A stretch of 64,000 nucleotides of DNA from Ypsolopha sequella (GCA_934047225.1 OW203987.1:461501-525500), one strand, 5' to 3'; counted from the first letter of the stretch, positions 12,511 to 23,529 are shown. The notes: a model not told the origin generated them from the sequence alone. A program made the numbers and translations.

Positions 12511-14556
12511 CTCCTGGAGTGCTCCTGGAGCATCATATTCCTGCCGTTAAAAACTCAACAAAATATGCGTATGAGTGATTTAGCTACATCGTGCCATAGT
12601 CATTACAACAAAACTGAATGAATTTGGAATTAATTCATACTTTTATGCCGAAAAATATGTTACTCTAAAAACATAATTTTTTGATCGTTATTGAAACCCA
12701 AATTAATTTCTTATACTTACTGAGATCTGTATCAAAGGTCAGTGACCTTTTAGTGAAATTGCCCTTTACTATTGGCTCACCAATTTCAGGAAAAAGGATT
12801 CGAACCTGCGACCTCTTGTTATCAAGACAAGCGCGCTACCAATTGCAACACCGAGGTTCCTACCCAGACCGGTGAATTTTTCCATCATACTTGTCCACTG
12901 TTATTTTTGCATCTGCTTGATATACTAGCTTGTACTGCACATACAGAACGCTCACGAGGGCGTGATTGATATTTTCTAGTTTGTAATGCACTCTAATAAT
13001 ATTTAGAGTATTCATAGCGATGGATTTTGCAAAATAAACGTAATCTTAGTTTAATTTACCTTTTTTCTGCATCTGCTAAGGACAACGCGATGTTCTTCCG
13101 TTCTTACCTCAAAAATGATCAGACAACTTTCGGAATGAATTTATTCGTCAAGAAATATTTGTCCATTTTTAGTTTGACTTTTCTAAAATTTGTCAGTTAA
13201 ATGGTCACTCCGAATTGCAAAATTGTGTTTTAGACGTAATATAATTCGACCTAACTAAAATTAGTTTGCTCCTGTCAAAATAGGTTAGGTTGTGTTTTTC
13301 CAAATAGCAAAAGTAATTTGACACATCTTTACTTAATTTTAGTTAAGTTAAGTCGTATTTGCGTACATTCGAATTGACACCAATGTGACGTTACGATATT
13401 TATGAATTATATACATAATTAACCTGTAAAATGAGAATTGAGTAAGTTAAGTCAGATTTGACTGAAGTCAGCCATTTCCAAGTTATGAAATAGTTTCACT
13501 ATTTAATGGCACCCAAATCGGCCCACACGTATCACAATATAAGGTGGTTTGAACGACTCTCAGACCAGCCCCTCTATTATGTATAGTTGGTTGCCAATTA
13601 GACTAGGTGCCTATCATCAAAAACATAGACAAAAACTGAACTTTGAAAATTGCCTTTAGTGGATATTGAACTACGTACGTATTTACGAACTGTGTCCTCA
13701 CTTCAAGTGTGAACATATCCCTAAATAATCGGACAATAGGCACCAAGTCCAGTAGGCAAATAACTTCTTTTTGTAAATATGTTATATTTTGTATGAAAAG
13801 GTGCTCCATGGTTACGGGTGCGACGTTCAGAAGGAAATACCGAAGAGTGATTCCTTTCTAACGTCCCACACATAGCAGTGAGTGCGGGGTGTCTCTCGGC
13901 GAGGTTCAAGAGGAGCTCCTCACTGGGGATTACTGCCAGTAGTACATACTGTCATATACTGCTCTCTGTCTGGGCGGGAATTGTTGCAGATCGGGGATTT
14001 GGACACATTTCGATTGGATAATTGGATTTCATTTCATCTACGATCGCAACATTTAAAGTTGCTCTGAAAGGTACACATGAAAAGGATTTTTATTAGATTG
14101 ATAAATGTAAGGTCGACGTGACTAGTTATTTTCAAGAGCATTTACAAACAAGGTCCCTATGAGTACATATAAAAACTTGCTATTTTAAAAACAAAATTGT
14201 ATCGAAGAGATCTTCAGGTAAGACTTTTATTTCTTGAAAAAGTTAAAATGTTTCATTAAACGTTAATGAGTCACGAGAGGCGGAAACGTGCGGAAGGGGC
14301 GGGGTGTGATCTCGCGGGGAGGGAGGGGTGAGGGAAGTCTTCAATAATTGGTTGAGGTCAATCAGGGTCAGTCACGGTACAAGTTATACTCACAATTATA
14401 AAATGAGACACACAATTAACAATTTATCCTACGATACGCAGACATACTCGCTGAATTTTATCATGATCTGGTTTCTTCAGATTAAGAGTGTTCAGTAAAA
14501 ACGACATCTGCACATTTCTGTGTATATTGAAAAGATAAAGTTGCTAAACTTAAACC
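12511..14556. other. Spacer with one tRNA-like patch, no gene recognised
   Basis: Apart from the tRNA-like segment at 12785-12865 nothing is assignable. There is a GC-rich patch (14257-14340, containing GGAAGGGGCGGGGTGTGATC) and several lepidopteran-style TTAGGTTAGG-like words near 13280. The short frames at 13603-14067 overlap on both strands and lack domains. Confidence 0.5.
12785..12865 (-). repeat. tRNA-derived sequence (probable SINE head or tRNA relic)
   Basis: Read on the minus strand, the segment has a D-arm/A-box-like AATTGGTAGCGCGC, a five-pair anticodon stem CTTGT/ACAAG around loop CTTGATA (anticodon would be TGA), and a clear B box GGTTCGAATCC at 12796-12806. The acceptor arm does not pair well and the T-stem has a mismatch, so it is unlikely to be a working tRNA. 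A tRNA-derived SINE head is the simplest reading. No poly-A tail or target duplication was seen. Confidence 0.55.
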
Positions 14557-14800
14557 TTATATATATTTAGGTTTATATATATATTTATTATTATTTACAC
14601 ATTTATATTTATATATATTTAAAAAAACACATTTAGAGAGATATATTTCGAACTATTGTTCGGCATCAGTCTTGTAAATAATTATGTATCTGATGCCGAA
14701 CAATAGTTCGAAATATGTCTCTCTTATGTGTTTTTTTAAATATATATAAATATAAATGTGTAAATAATAATAAATATATATAAAACCTAAATATATATAA
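14557..14800. repeat. Long near-perfect hairpin (MITE-like)
   Basis: The left arm 14557-14668 and right arm 14691-14800 are reverse complements over about 110 bases with a handful of differences. The loop is 22 bases. The arms contain GAACTATTGTTCGGCATCA and its complement next to the loop, and AT-rich distal sequence. The structure is a palindromic fold-back with no coding capacity. No target duplication could be assigned because both flanks are AT-rich. Confidence 0.85.
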
Positions 14801-15852
14801 ATATTATAATCTTAATAACGACAAATAAGTCTTTACTCTTTAATTTTTATTGTGTAAACTTAAACCTACAATTAAAATAAAAAGCCTAACAAATAGAATT
14901 ATACCTACCTAGAGACTAGGCCCGAGAATAATTTGAAATAAACAGGTTAAAACTTCAAAAGGGTTTTGTTACTAGATTACGATCACATTTAAATTAATTA
15001 AGTCGGTTGAATACCACTTGGCCTTTCGAACGGAAACCATTCGAAAACCGAAATGAAAACTTAACCTAAAACCGGTTACGTTCTTGAACGTATTAAACGC
15101 AGCGTTTCCGAAAGCGCGGGTGGTTGACAAGTAACAGTGCGTAATGTATATGATGTTCATCGAACTATAATATATTAGGAAGCAAGCGGCACGCAATAAT
15201 CGTTGAAACCGATGGCTGTATCTGTGTCTTCTCAGCACTGCTATGTGAGCACGTACGCGTCGATTAGATAAATTTGACAAATAGAATCGATAAACTTTAA
15301 GCGATAACCGTTATTTCAATAAAATAAGAGTTACATTTTTATTTATCGAATCGATGTCGAGTCGATACCAAGATCATGCTAGTACCGATTCGGTAGCACC
15401 GAAGACGTGAAGGATATTTCTGAATAAGTGAAAATGTACTCACGCCACGGGGCGGCGGCGGCGCGGGGCATGTACCCACGTCATCGAACAAAGGATTTGA
15501 CAAAAAGGTTATTTATATTCCTTGGTCTCTAAATTGAAATTTGTACCATTAAGTATCAGGTTAAGGAAAAAACCCTATGCGCTCACTAACAAAAGGTATA
15601 AAAAAATTAATTGTGTCTCTTTATCGACACTCTAAGTACTACGTCACTATCATAAATATTTCCGTTACTTTGTTCCACAATTATTACCACTTAGTAAATT
15701 ATCTCCATCAAAGTGAACTGTACACTTGTTCTCACATCAACCGTTTTTGTTTTTCTTTCTACCTCCAAAATCGACCAAAACATAATTTCCATCTACCGCC
15801 GCTTTGTTTTGTGTGCAAAAATTCGATTTTAAAACTCCTAGCGCAATCTAGT
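14801..15852. other. Spacer, no gene recognised
   Basis: The region contains a short GC-rich patch near 15450 (CGGGGCGGCGGCGGCGCGGG). Open frames at 14972-15280 (minus) and 15577-15879 (plus) have no recognisable domain and are not called. Confidence 0.45.
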
Positions 15853-16205
15853 GCCGAGAAGCCTAAGCGACCATGGTGAGTAGCCGAAGCGACCATGGCG
15901 AGTAGCCGAAGCGAACAAGGCGAGTAGCCGAAGCGACCATGGCGAGTGGTCGAAGCGACCATGTCGGGTAGCCGAAGCGACCATGTTGGGTAGCCGAAGC
16001 GACCATGGCGAGTGATCAAGCGACCATGTCGGGTAGCCGAAGCGAACAAGGCGAGTAGCCGAAGCGACCATGGCGAGTGGTCGAAGCGACCATGTCGGGT
16101 AGCCGAAGCGACCATGTTGGGTAGCCGAAGCGACCATGGCGAGTGATCAAGCGACCATGTCGGGTAGCCGAAGCGATCATGGCGGGTGGTCGAAGCGACC
16201 GACCA
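15853..16205. repeat. 22-bp minisatellite with a 131-bp higher-order repeat
   Basis: Units read AGCCGAAGCGACCATGGCGAGT with GTCGGGT, GTTGGGT and GATCAAG variants. A 131-base block of six units, starting GCGAACAAGG at 15911, recurs at 16042, so the array grew partly by block duplication. On the minus strand the repeat stays open and would encode a repetitive HGRFGYPTWSL-like peptide. There is no upstream coding context, so I do not regard it as a gene. Confidence 0.9.
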
Positions 16206-16242
16206 AGCCAAGTTAAAGCTTAACTTAAGAAGAGTATTTTAT

Positions 16243-16580
16243 AGAATTAAATGAGACTTAAGGATAATTCATGATTTATATAAAAACGGCTCACCTCAAT
16301 ACGTTTTATGATCGGGAAAACCGACCAGTTTCAGCAGATTTAGAACGCCTTCATATGGGCGAGTGAAGACGTTTACGCGATGATGACGTTACGCCTCACA
16401 CTGCGGGCTGCGGCTGGCAGGGCTCGGGATGACATCGATGCAGATGGTATTGGTGGTCGGACCGGTAGGGAGTCCGCACAATTAGTTACTTCCAAGGCAG
16501 ACAGTCTAAATCTGCTGAAACTGGTCGGCTTTCCCGATAACACGTATTGAGGTGAGCCGTTTTTATATAAATCAAGAATA
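16243..16580. mobile_element. MITE family X, copy 1 (complete)
   Basis: Terminal inverted repeats of about 74 bases run from 16272-16346 and 16500-16574; the core is ACGGCTCACCTCAATACG. The left side also carries a conserved leader, AGAATTAAATGAGACTTAAG, shared with the two other copies at 23373 and 34076. The interior (about 150 bases) includes GTGAAGACGTTTACGCGATG and has no open frame. Function is not assignable; the repeated structure supports a mobile non-autonomous element. Confidence 0.85.
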
Positions 16581-16992
16581 TTTTAGTTATACTGAACTGA
16601 AATAGAGTGGTAAAAATTTGTAACTTTGATATAACTCAAGGCGTAAATGGGACATGCAAAAAATATATGGTGCCTAGCCTACAACGACAAACAGAATATA
16701 TCGCTGGGTACATGCGTCACACACAAGTCACACCACATTTTTTAATGTTGATAAATACAAATTTTAAGGAGAAAGTGTTAAACCAAACACTTGTATTGAA
16801 AATACTGATAACATATAAAAATCTCCTTTTTGAGTTATATTTTATTTAAAACGCGGCAATAACATCGTGGTATAAAAATATTTCAGGTAAATTTTTTTCT
16901 GCAAATTACTCTTATAAAATGTTTTCGGAAAGGATTTGAAACAAATTATTGAATGTATGCACTCGTAATATTTTTGCACAGTTACAAATCTA
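16581..16992. other. Spacer, no gene recognised
   Basis: AT-rich. An 80-codon frame at 16607-16849 has no recognisable domain. Confidence 0.45.
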
Positions 16993-17178
16993 AAAAACCG
17001 GCCAAGTGCGAGTCGGACTCGAACACGAAGGGTTTCGTTTTCTATAAAACACGGCAAAAAAACATGTCTGATGTATGGGAGCCCCCTTAAATATTTATTT
17101 TATTCTGTTTTTTAGTATGTGTTGTTATAGCGGAAACAGAAATACATCATCTGTGAAAATGTCAACTGTTTAACTATC
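16993..17178 (+). repeat. Lepidopteran interspersed repeat, 5' part of a split copy
   Basis: The segment opens with CCGGCCAAGTGCGAGTCGGA and follows the full copy at 33236-33533 through AACTGTTTAACTATC. It is then interrupted by the composite insert 17179-18654. The remainder of the repeat is at 18655-18729. Confidence 0.88.
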
Positions 17179-17204
17179 TTTTACTGTTTTATTATATATA
17201 TATA

Positions 17205-18226
17205 CAGGGTGGAAAAAATTTAAGGGCCCTGGAGGGGAACTACCTTAAATCCTTTAGTTAGCTCATTTTACTGAAAGGAAACATTCCTTTATTTTTTAAA
17301 AGAAACAAAACTGCATTCAAAGATATTCTGAAATTCGCTTGTCTCACCCGGGAATCGAACCAACTAAAAATAAAAAACCCTCGCTATTTTATCATACGAA
17401 TCGGTAGGATTATTGTTCAGAATAAAATTTGTCTAATAAACATTTGGTCTTACACTCATCTGTTGTACGAGATACTCATGAAATTAAATATTTATTACAA
17501 GTTCTTTGTTAACAATACCTAGTACTGTTCACTTGTAACAAGTAAATGACACGTTATAATTTTCTTATTTCTCTAAAGACATCGTATGAAATACAAGCTT
17601 GCTAATGTTATTTATCTTAAGTACCTTGTTGAATGCTTCAATAAGAAAATCGTTAAATGGTAATAGTAAATGTATGCAGAGCACAATTACTTCTTGCACT
17701 AGGCATACTAACGAAAAGTTTAAAAAAGGAACGTATTTTTTTTGCATCGCGGAGCAACAAATTTGAAGTTCGAACTATAACTTTCATCATTTTTAAAATC
17801 GATAAAAGTATTCGTTCGAAATTCAAATTTTGTTTTGTTTTGCTTTCATTCCGTGCTGTCATTGTGTTATAATGGCGTATAATTATTACTTTACAAGTGA
17901 ACAGTACTAGGTTTTGTTAATAAAGAACTTGTAATAAATATTCAATTTCATGGGTATCTCGTACAACAGATGAGTGTAAGACTTTAGTTAAGTAGACAAA
18001 TTTTATCCTGAACAATAATCCTACCGATTCGTATAATAAAATAGCGAGGGTTTATTTTTTAAATTTTTAGTTGGTTCAGTTCCCGGGTGAGACAAGCAAA
18101 TTTTAGAAGATCTTTGAATGCAGTTTTGTTTCTTTTAAAAAATAAAGGAATGTCTCCTTTCAGTAAAATGAGCTAACTAAAGGATTTAAGGTAGTTCCCC
18201 TCCAGGGCCCTTTCATTTTTTCCACC

Positions 18227-18229
<3 letters not shown>
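17205..18229. mobile_element. Fold-back element with about 340-bp inverted arms
   Basis: The ends are CAGGGTGGAAAAAATTTAAG and its imperfect complement finishing TTTTTCCACCCTG, flanked by TA on both sides inside a TA microsatellite. Arms 17205-17540 and 17890-18229 are reverse complements over their whole length with scattered differences. The central 350 bases hold no transposase. TA flanks with CAGGGTG termini fit a Tc1/mariner-type MITE, but the very long arms are fold-back-like. Confidence 0.85.
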
Positions 18230-18259
<30 letters not shown>

Positions 18260-18263
<4 letters not shown>

Positions 18264-18636
18264 TTTTTATGAATATTATGGTAGAAATTAAATAAAAAAG
18301 AAAACTTTCGATATATATTTCGACCCACTTGTAATCGTCGTCAGTCGAATATGGAATATTATTATAAATAAAATAGAGTTAACAAAAAAATTAAAAACTT
18401 AACCTATTTTCTTAACCTATTTAATTTACCTTTTTGCTCTCATCTGGTGAAGGTAGAGAAGAGTGTGTTTGTCGGTCAGTGTTGTCTGTTTATTTCGGCT
18501 CCGTAGTGGGCACCAAGTGACCAAATCTAAGACGATTCCCAAGTTCTTAGTTCAATGTCAGTCAAAGGGGGGTGAAAATATATATCGAAAGTTTTCTTTT
18601 TTATTTAATTTCTACCATAATATTCATAAAAATCTG
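18260..18636. mobile_element. MITE family Y, copy 1, 61-bp terminal inverted repeats
   Basis: The left repeat 18260-18320 begins CAGATTTTTATGAATATTAT and the right repeat 18576-18636 is its near-exact complement. The flanks are TA repeats. The interior includes GACCCACTTGTAATCGTCGTC and no open frame. A one-ended relative lies at 28917-29075. Confidence 0.85.
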
Positions 18637-18654
18637 TATATATATATAATAAAA

Positions 18655-18729
18655 CTGTCTAACTATCACGGTCCATGAGATAGTAATAGGGTCCCTTTAG
18701 TTACCCTTTGGGTACGGAACCCTAAAAAG
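18655..18729 (+). repeat. Lepidopteran interspersed repeat, 3' part of the split copy
   Basis: The sequence continues from 17178 (CTGTCTAACTATCACGG) to GGGTACGGAACCCTAAAAA. Compared with the full copy at 33236 it lacks the GACAGACGGACAGACAGACGG stretch. Together with 16993-17178 it reconstructs one repeat interrupted by 17179-18654. Confidence 0.85.
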
Positions 18730-19016
18730 TAACGTACAAGTTACAGTCACTTGCAAAATATTATAGCAAAATGTAAGCAAACGAAGCGTCGGCGAATGTA
18801 GGCGTCCACGTTCTAGTTTTGGTGATTGCTTGATTTCACTTGGCAAGAGTCTGGCGCCAGCCAATATTAAAATGTTAATGCTTGGATGGATGTTTGACGC
18901 TTTGCTCAACTACCTACACTTTATATTATAGAGAGCAGTAAAGGATAAATAGGATTCCAAGAAGCTATTCAGATGTTTTCTGTAGAAAAGTAATCGTAAA
19001 AGTAAAAGAAATCCGC

Positions 19017-19223
19017 AACTGAAGGTCACTTTATGATCAGGCTGAAACTGAAGGTCACTTTATGATCAGGCTTAAACTGAAGGTTGCTTTATGATCAGAC
19101 TGAAACTGAAGGTCACCTTATGATCAGACTGAAACTGAAGGACACCTTATGACCAGGCTGAAACTGAAGGTCACTTTATGATCAGGCTGAAACTGAAGGT
19201 CACTTTAAGATCAGGCTGAAACT
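19017..19223. repeat. 29-bp minisatellite, about 7 copies
   Basis: The unit is approximately AACTGAAGGTCACTTTATGA followed by TCAGGCTGA. Spacing is 29 bases (19021, 19050, 19079). Variants include GTTGCTTT and GACACCTTATGACC. Confidence 0.9.
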
Positions 19224-19378
19224 CGGCCTCAGTTAAGAGATATTACTTTGACATTAGTAAGCTACAATTGATCGCTATTGTTACTTGAAATTTCAAAACT
19301 GCTTCATACTTCGACCTGAAACCCCGTCCCCGTTAATTCAAAAAGGTTAATATTTTTCACATATTCAGCTTTTGAGGA

Positions 19379-19610
19379 TTCCGTACCCAAAGGGCAAATC
19401 GGAGTCCCATTAATGTCACTCCGCTGTCCGTCTGTCTGTCTGTCTGTCCGTATGTCACTGGCGTCTAGCTCTTAGACGGAATGAGATAGAAACCTGAAAT
19501 TTGTATATGTTGTGTAAAATGTTGACCAAAACCGAATTTTGAATTTAAAATGTAATGAAATTATTTTTCAGGGGGGGGCTCGGATATGAAAATGTAGACA
19601 ATTTTTTTGC
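19379..19610 (-). repeat. Lepidopteran interspersed repeat, variant copy
   Basis: It begins ATTCCGTACCCAAAGGGCAA and contains a CTGT microsatellite (19428-19450) and CTAGCTCTTAGACGGAATGA. It matches 6536-6612 and, more weakly, 31583-31700, which shares the GACCCAAAACCGAAT words. Orientation is minus relative to the full copy at 33236. Confidence 0.75.
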
Positions 19611-19685
19611 TTATCCTAGCATGTGGCGTGTCATTGTCTAGATCTCATTATGTAAAGTATAAATGTAATTTTTTTGCGTTTTATC

Positions 19686-20222
19686 TTAATAAAGAAAGAT
19701 TTTATCCATCAGAGATATCCTAAGCATAGCCCGCTTCATAGCTTGGTAAGAGACCATGTCTCAGTGCCCTACGTCATCACTGGAAGGACGCACTGGTTGA
19801 TTACTTTAGCCTTTAAGCATTGTGGTATTGGCGACGTAAATATGTGACGCAACTTCCCGAATACTACCCAGGCCTCGGCGTTGAAGTTGTTTGTACCCAG
19901 CTGGATGAATTGACCCAGGTAAACATATTTTTGAAAAACTTCGATACTGAACATACTGACATTGGCGGTGGTTACCGGCCTTTGGATGACATGACAGTTG
20001 AACATGAACTTAGTTTTGTCCAAATTCATCCACAGTTCCACTCGTCTAAAAGAATCGCTTAGACTGCGCAGCATTTCTTCCAGTTCTTGCAGCGATTCTG
20101 CTATAATCAAGATGTCATCGACAAATCGAAGGTGTTAAATGTATTCTCCCTTCACGTGTATGCCTCGTCCATTCCAGTCTAGTGTTTTAAAGACGTCCTC
20201 CAGTGCGACGGTAAACAATTCA
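19686..20222 (-). pseudogene. RTE-like non-LTR reverse transcriptase fragment
   Basis: Translation on the minus strand gives the palm-to-thumb part of an RTE-like reverse transcriptase, similar to the endonuclease-reverse transcriptases common in Lepidoptera. It includes ELFTVALEDVF, the catalytic box FVDD (20114-20125) and the downstream MNLDKTKFMF, VYLGQFIQLG and NQCVLPVMT motifs. An in-frame TAA (20135-20137), a TAG (19769-19771) and a frameshift near 19745 break it. The 5' side stops where the 36-bp array begins, so the endonuclease and fingers are absent. It is a dead fragment. Confidence 0.85.
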
Positions 20223-20226
20223 CGGT

Positions 20227-20912
20227 AAGCACTCTCGTAGCCCGTAGTAACATGGTAGCATGTAGCACTCTCGTAGCCCGTAGTAACATTGTAGCATGTA
20301 GCACTCTCGTAGCCCGTAGTAACATTGTAGCATGTAGCACTCTCGTAGCCCGTAGTAACATGGTAGCATGTAGCACTCTCGTAGCCCGTAGTAACATTGT
20401 AGCATGTAGCACTCTCGTAGCCCGTAGTAACATGGTAGCATGTAGCACTCTCGTAGCCCGTAGTAACATTGTAGCATGTAGCACTCTCGTAGCCCGTAGT
20501 AACATTGTAGCATGTAGCACTCTCGTAGCCCGTAGTAACATGGTAGCATGTAGCACTCTCGTAGCCCGTAGTAACATTGTAGCATGTAGCACTCTCGTAG
20601 CCCGTAGTAACATGGTAGCATGTAGCACTCTCGTAGCCCGTAGTAACATTGTAGCATGTAGCACTCTCGTAGCCCGTAGTAACATTGTAGCATGTAGTAC
20701 TCTCGTAGCCCGTAGTAACATTGTAGCATGTAGTACTCTCGTAGCCCGTAGTAACATTGTAGCATGTAGTACTCTCGTAGCACGTAGTAACATTGTAGCA
20801 TGTAGTACTCTCGTAGCCCGTAGTAACATTGTAGCATGTAGTACTCTCGTAGCACGTAGTAACATTGTAGCATGTAGTACTCTCGTAGCACGTAGTAGTA
20901 TCGTAGCATGAA
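20227..20912. repeat. 36-bp minisatellite, about 19 copies
   Basis: The unit is ACTCTCGTAGCCCGTAGTAA followed by CATTGTAGCATGTAGC, at 36-base spacing (20231, 20267). Variants are ATTG/ATGG, GCACTC/GTACTC and CCCGTAG/CACGTAG; the last two mark the right third. The last 45 bases to about 20957 are degenerate units. Because 36 is divisible by three, three overlapping open frames of more than 200 codons arise on both strands. They are by-products of the period, with no coding context. Confidence 0.95.
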
Positions 20913-20957
20913 TCTCTATTGTAACTCTCAGAACTCTCCTAGCACGCAGCACTCTTG

Positions 20958-22899
20958 TAGTACCTATCTGATAGGTTTACAGAAAAAGTTTTATTACAGT
21001 TATCAATATTTTTTATTTTACATACTTATATACAAACACTCCCAGAGGGGTAAGCAGAGACCATACATTTCCATTTGCTAAGATACTGACACAACTCTTT
21101 CACCTCTTGTACATTAAGTAATGATGTATTTGTATATTTTATTTTAGTTGTCACTATAGTAGTTAAGAAAGTTAAGTTAATCAGAGCAGTCGCGTGTTTT
21201 TATGACGTTAATGTTATTATGTTGCCGGCCAAACACAATTTTAGGACAAACTAATTTGGCCTAGACTGAACTAGTCTTTTGGAAGTCCTGTAGCGCAGAA
21301 GTGAGTCAGTAGGTTAGAAGGTTATCTATGGCGACCTTCCTGGTTATTTTGTATGACAGTCCAAGACTATTCTATCACCAAGAGTTTGCTACTAGATATT
21401 TATTTTAGAGATATCCTCGCCTTTTGCTAAAACTGTAATACTCGTATGTTTTATTCTTGTGTGCAATAAAAGATTTTGAATTGAATTGAACTACTTTGGC
21501 CTAGGCCACGGTCTGACGTCACAACGATATCGCACCTTCAGAAACTCGGTGTTTGTGTTATTGACCCCGTGATCGTTGTTGTCCCCTGAGAGCTGCATGA
21601 GGTCGATATCGAATATACAATAAATTGTATAAATCTCCGAAGGTGCCCAAACGCTACTCGTGTACACACATAAAGTATTGTTATTCTCAACTATCCTGGT
21701 TTATCGCTTCTCGAGCCGTTTGATAGAGCATATAACTCGTACATAAACTGTCATAAAGTCGTGATTTACGAGCCACATTCCTCGTTTATTGGATAATGTC
21801 ATTATTTATCAGATTAAATACTTGTCTCGTCCTTTGTAAGACCCGAGGTTCGTAAATAGTTTATCATACCCGTCATTATAACGAGAAATAAATGCATGAA
21901 CCGAGTGACAGTAGACAAAGGATAGATGGGCTTCAATGTGGTCGATGATGTCTAAATAATAGTTAAGTTGGATGCAGCAGGGAGCACCCGGCACGGCCCC
22001 GGTAAGCTTCGGCTTCGACAAGAAACTTCAACTTGAAAGTTTCAGTTAACGAAGTTAGGTTGTGGAGAACGAGTCTTTAGTATCTGTGAGTACCGTTAAG
22101 GACCGGTTCCGCCAAACATGCAATCGCAATTCGCAATTGGACAATTTAGCATATTAAATCAAAATATTTGTGATTAGTTAGGAAGTTGAACTACGTTATG
22201 TATTTTTTAGATTTCACATAAGTATCATAATCATCGAGAAAATAAATCGGAAATATCACTAAAAATATAGTACATTACTGCAGAAAACAGAAAGTGCAGA
22301 GCTCTCCCTGACAAGTAAATTAAAAGACTGATCCCGCAAGGCGATGACTTGTATACAATACGAGTCCAGGAGGGCTACTTAATGGTCGAAGCATGTATCG
22401 TGCTTTCCTCAAAAATAAGACGAGACATTTTCCAGATTTATTGTTCCGTAGATATGGCCAATCAAAGTTTGGCTGAAAAACTGTTAAAAAAACTTGTCAG
22501 TTGCCAAAAAATGTCAAATTTGAACACGGGACCGTAATCAGTGATCCTAAATGCCCCTTGATAATGAGTTTCATGTGAATCGGACCACTTTTTAGTACCC
22601 GTCAAAAAACTGTCAAAACCAGTCAAATGTCAATTTTTTGTTTCAATAATTTAGCTCCTGTCAAACTATTCATTACAGTCTAAACCCGGAGTCTCTAGCA
22701 CCAGGAGACACGGTTAACCAAAATTTTGCGAAATATAATTTTTTCTTTTTACTTTTTTTTTTCGTTGGATGGATGGACTCTTCGGGTTCTTTTCTAAGAG
22801 AACCATGAACATGGGTCTAGTTTCAGCCATTCAGGAGATATGGGACGTTAAAGTTAAATAAACATTTATCTTTTTTGACACCCTTTAGTACAACCCTTT
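20958..22899. other. Spacer, no gene recognised
   Basis: Near 21460-21490 is a short AATAAAAGATTTTGAATTG sequence resembling the tail of a degraded retroposon. A stretch at 22480-22680 contains many GTCAAA words (CTGTCAAAACCAGTCAAATG) and may be an old diverged repeat. No domain is seen in the short frames. Confidence 0.45.
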
Positions 22900-22904
22900 A
22901 GGGT

Positions 22905-23215
22905 CTACCACCATACCTAGTGTCAGGGACATCCCTACTGTCAGACACAACTGCAATGTCAGGCACATCCCCAGTTTTGGATACATCACTAGTGCCAGGC
23001 ACATCACTGTGAAAGGCCCATCTCTAATGTCAGGTACATCACTATGTCAAAGTGAAATAATGACAAAGCCCATCTCTAGCGTCAGGGACATCACTATCCT
23101 TGAGGTCAAAGAATGTCAAAGCATATCCCTAACGTCAGGGATATTACCACAAATTTGGAGACATCACTATTTCAAAGTCAAAAAATGTCGAAGCACATCC
23201 CTAGCGTCATATTTT
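22905..23215. repeat. Degenerate short-unit repeat
   Basis: Imperfect copies of TGTCAGGGACATCCCTA and TCAGGCACATCACT recur at irregular spacings of about 20-50 bases, mixed with AATGTCAAAG words. This looks like an old, mutated minisatellite. A 115-codon frame across it (23009-23356) is a consequence of the repeat and has no domain. Confidence 0.55.
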
Positions 23216-23372
23216 CGGATAGTTAAAAAAAATAAACATATTGTATGTAATGGATTTTCAAACGAATTTCCTGGAACTTATTCAGACACTTCCTGGAGAC
23301 TTGAAATAACTCTACGGATGAAATACTTAGTGACTTGTCTTCACGGTATGAAATGATAACATAACAATATAT

Positions 23373-23529
23373 TATAGAATTAAATTAGACTTGAGGATAA
23401 TTCATGATTTATATAAAAACGGCTCACCTCAATACGTGTTATGATCGGGAAAGCCGACCAGTTTCAGCAGAGTTAGACTGCCTTCATCTGGGCGAGTGAA
23501 GACGTTTACGCGACGACGTTACGCCTCAC
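23373..23529 (+). mobile_element. MITE family X, copy 2 (right end missing)
   Basis: The left leader (AGAATTAAATTAGACTTGAG), the terminal repeat (ACGGCTCACCTCAATACGTG) and the interior match 16243-16400. It stops after TTACGCCTCACG, so the right terminal repeat is absent. Confidence 0.85.

Larger units (their letters stand above)
17179..18654. mobile_element. Composite insert flanked by a 13-bp direct repeat
   Basis: The insert interrupts the interspersed repeat. The 13 bases CTGTTTAACTATC (17166-17178) are repeated as CTGTCTAACTATC at 18655-18667, and the uninterrupted copy at 33236 has the motif only once, so this looks like a target duplication. The insert starts TTTTACTGTTTTATTATATA and ends TATATATAATAAAA. 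It contains two inverted-repeat elements side by side (17205-18229 and 18260-18636) separated by TA repeats. The partial relative at 28917-29130 suggests that the outer TTTTACTGTTTTAT sequence belongs with the second inner element. Confidence 0.7.

Noticed and set aside
12785..12865. Functional tRNA-Ser (anticodon TGA)
   Set aside because: The acceptor arm does not pair and the T-stem is mismatched; a tRNA-derived repeat fits better.
15759..16211. 150- and 99-codon minus-strand frames over the 22-bp minisatellite
   Set aside because: Repetitive by-product of the array; two frames are open over the same bases.
20179..20952. Three overlapping open frames of 219-257 codons across the 36-bp array
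   Set aside because: The unit length is a multiple of three, so a stop-free unit is stop-free throughout. The frames occur on both strands with no domain or upstream context.
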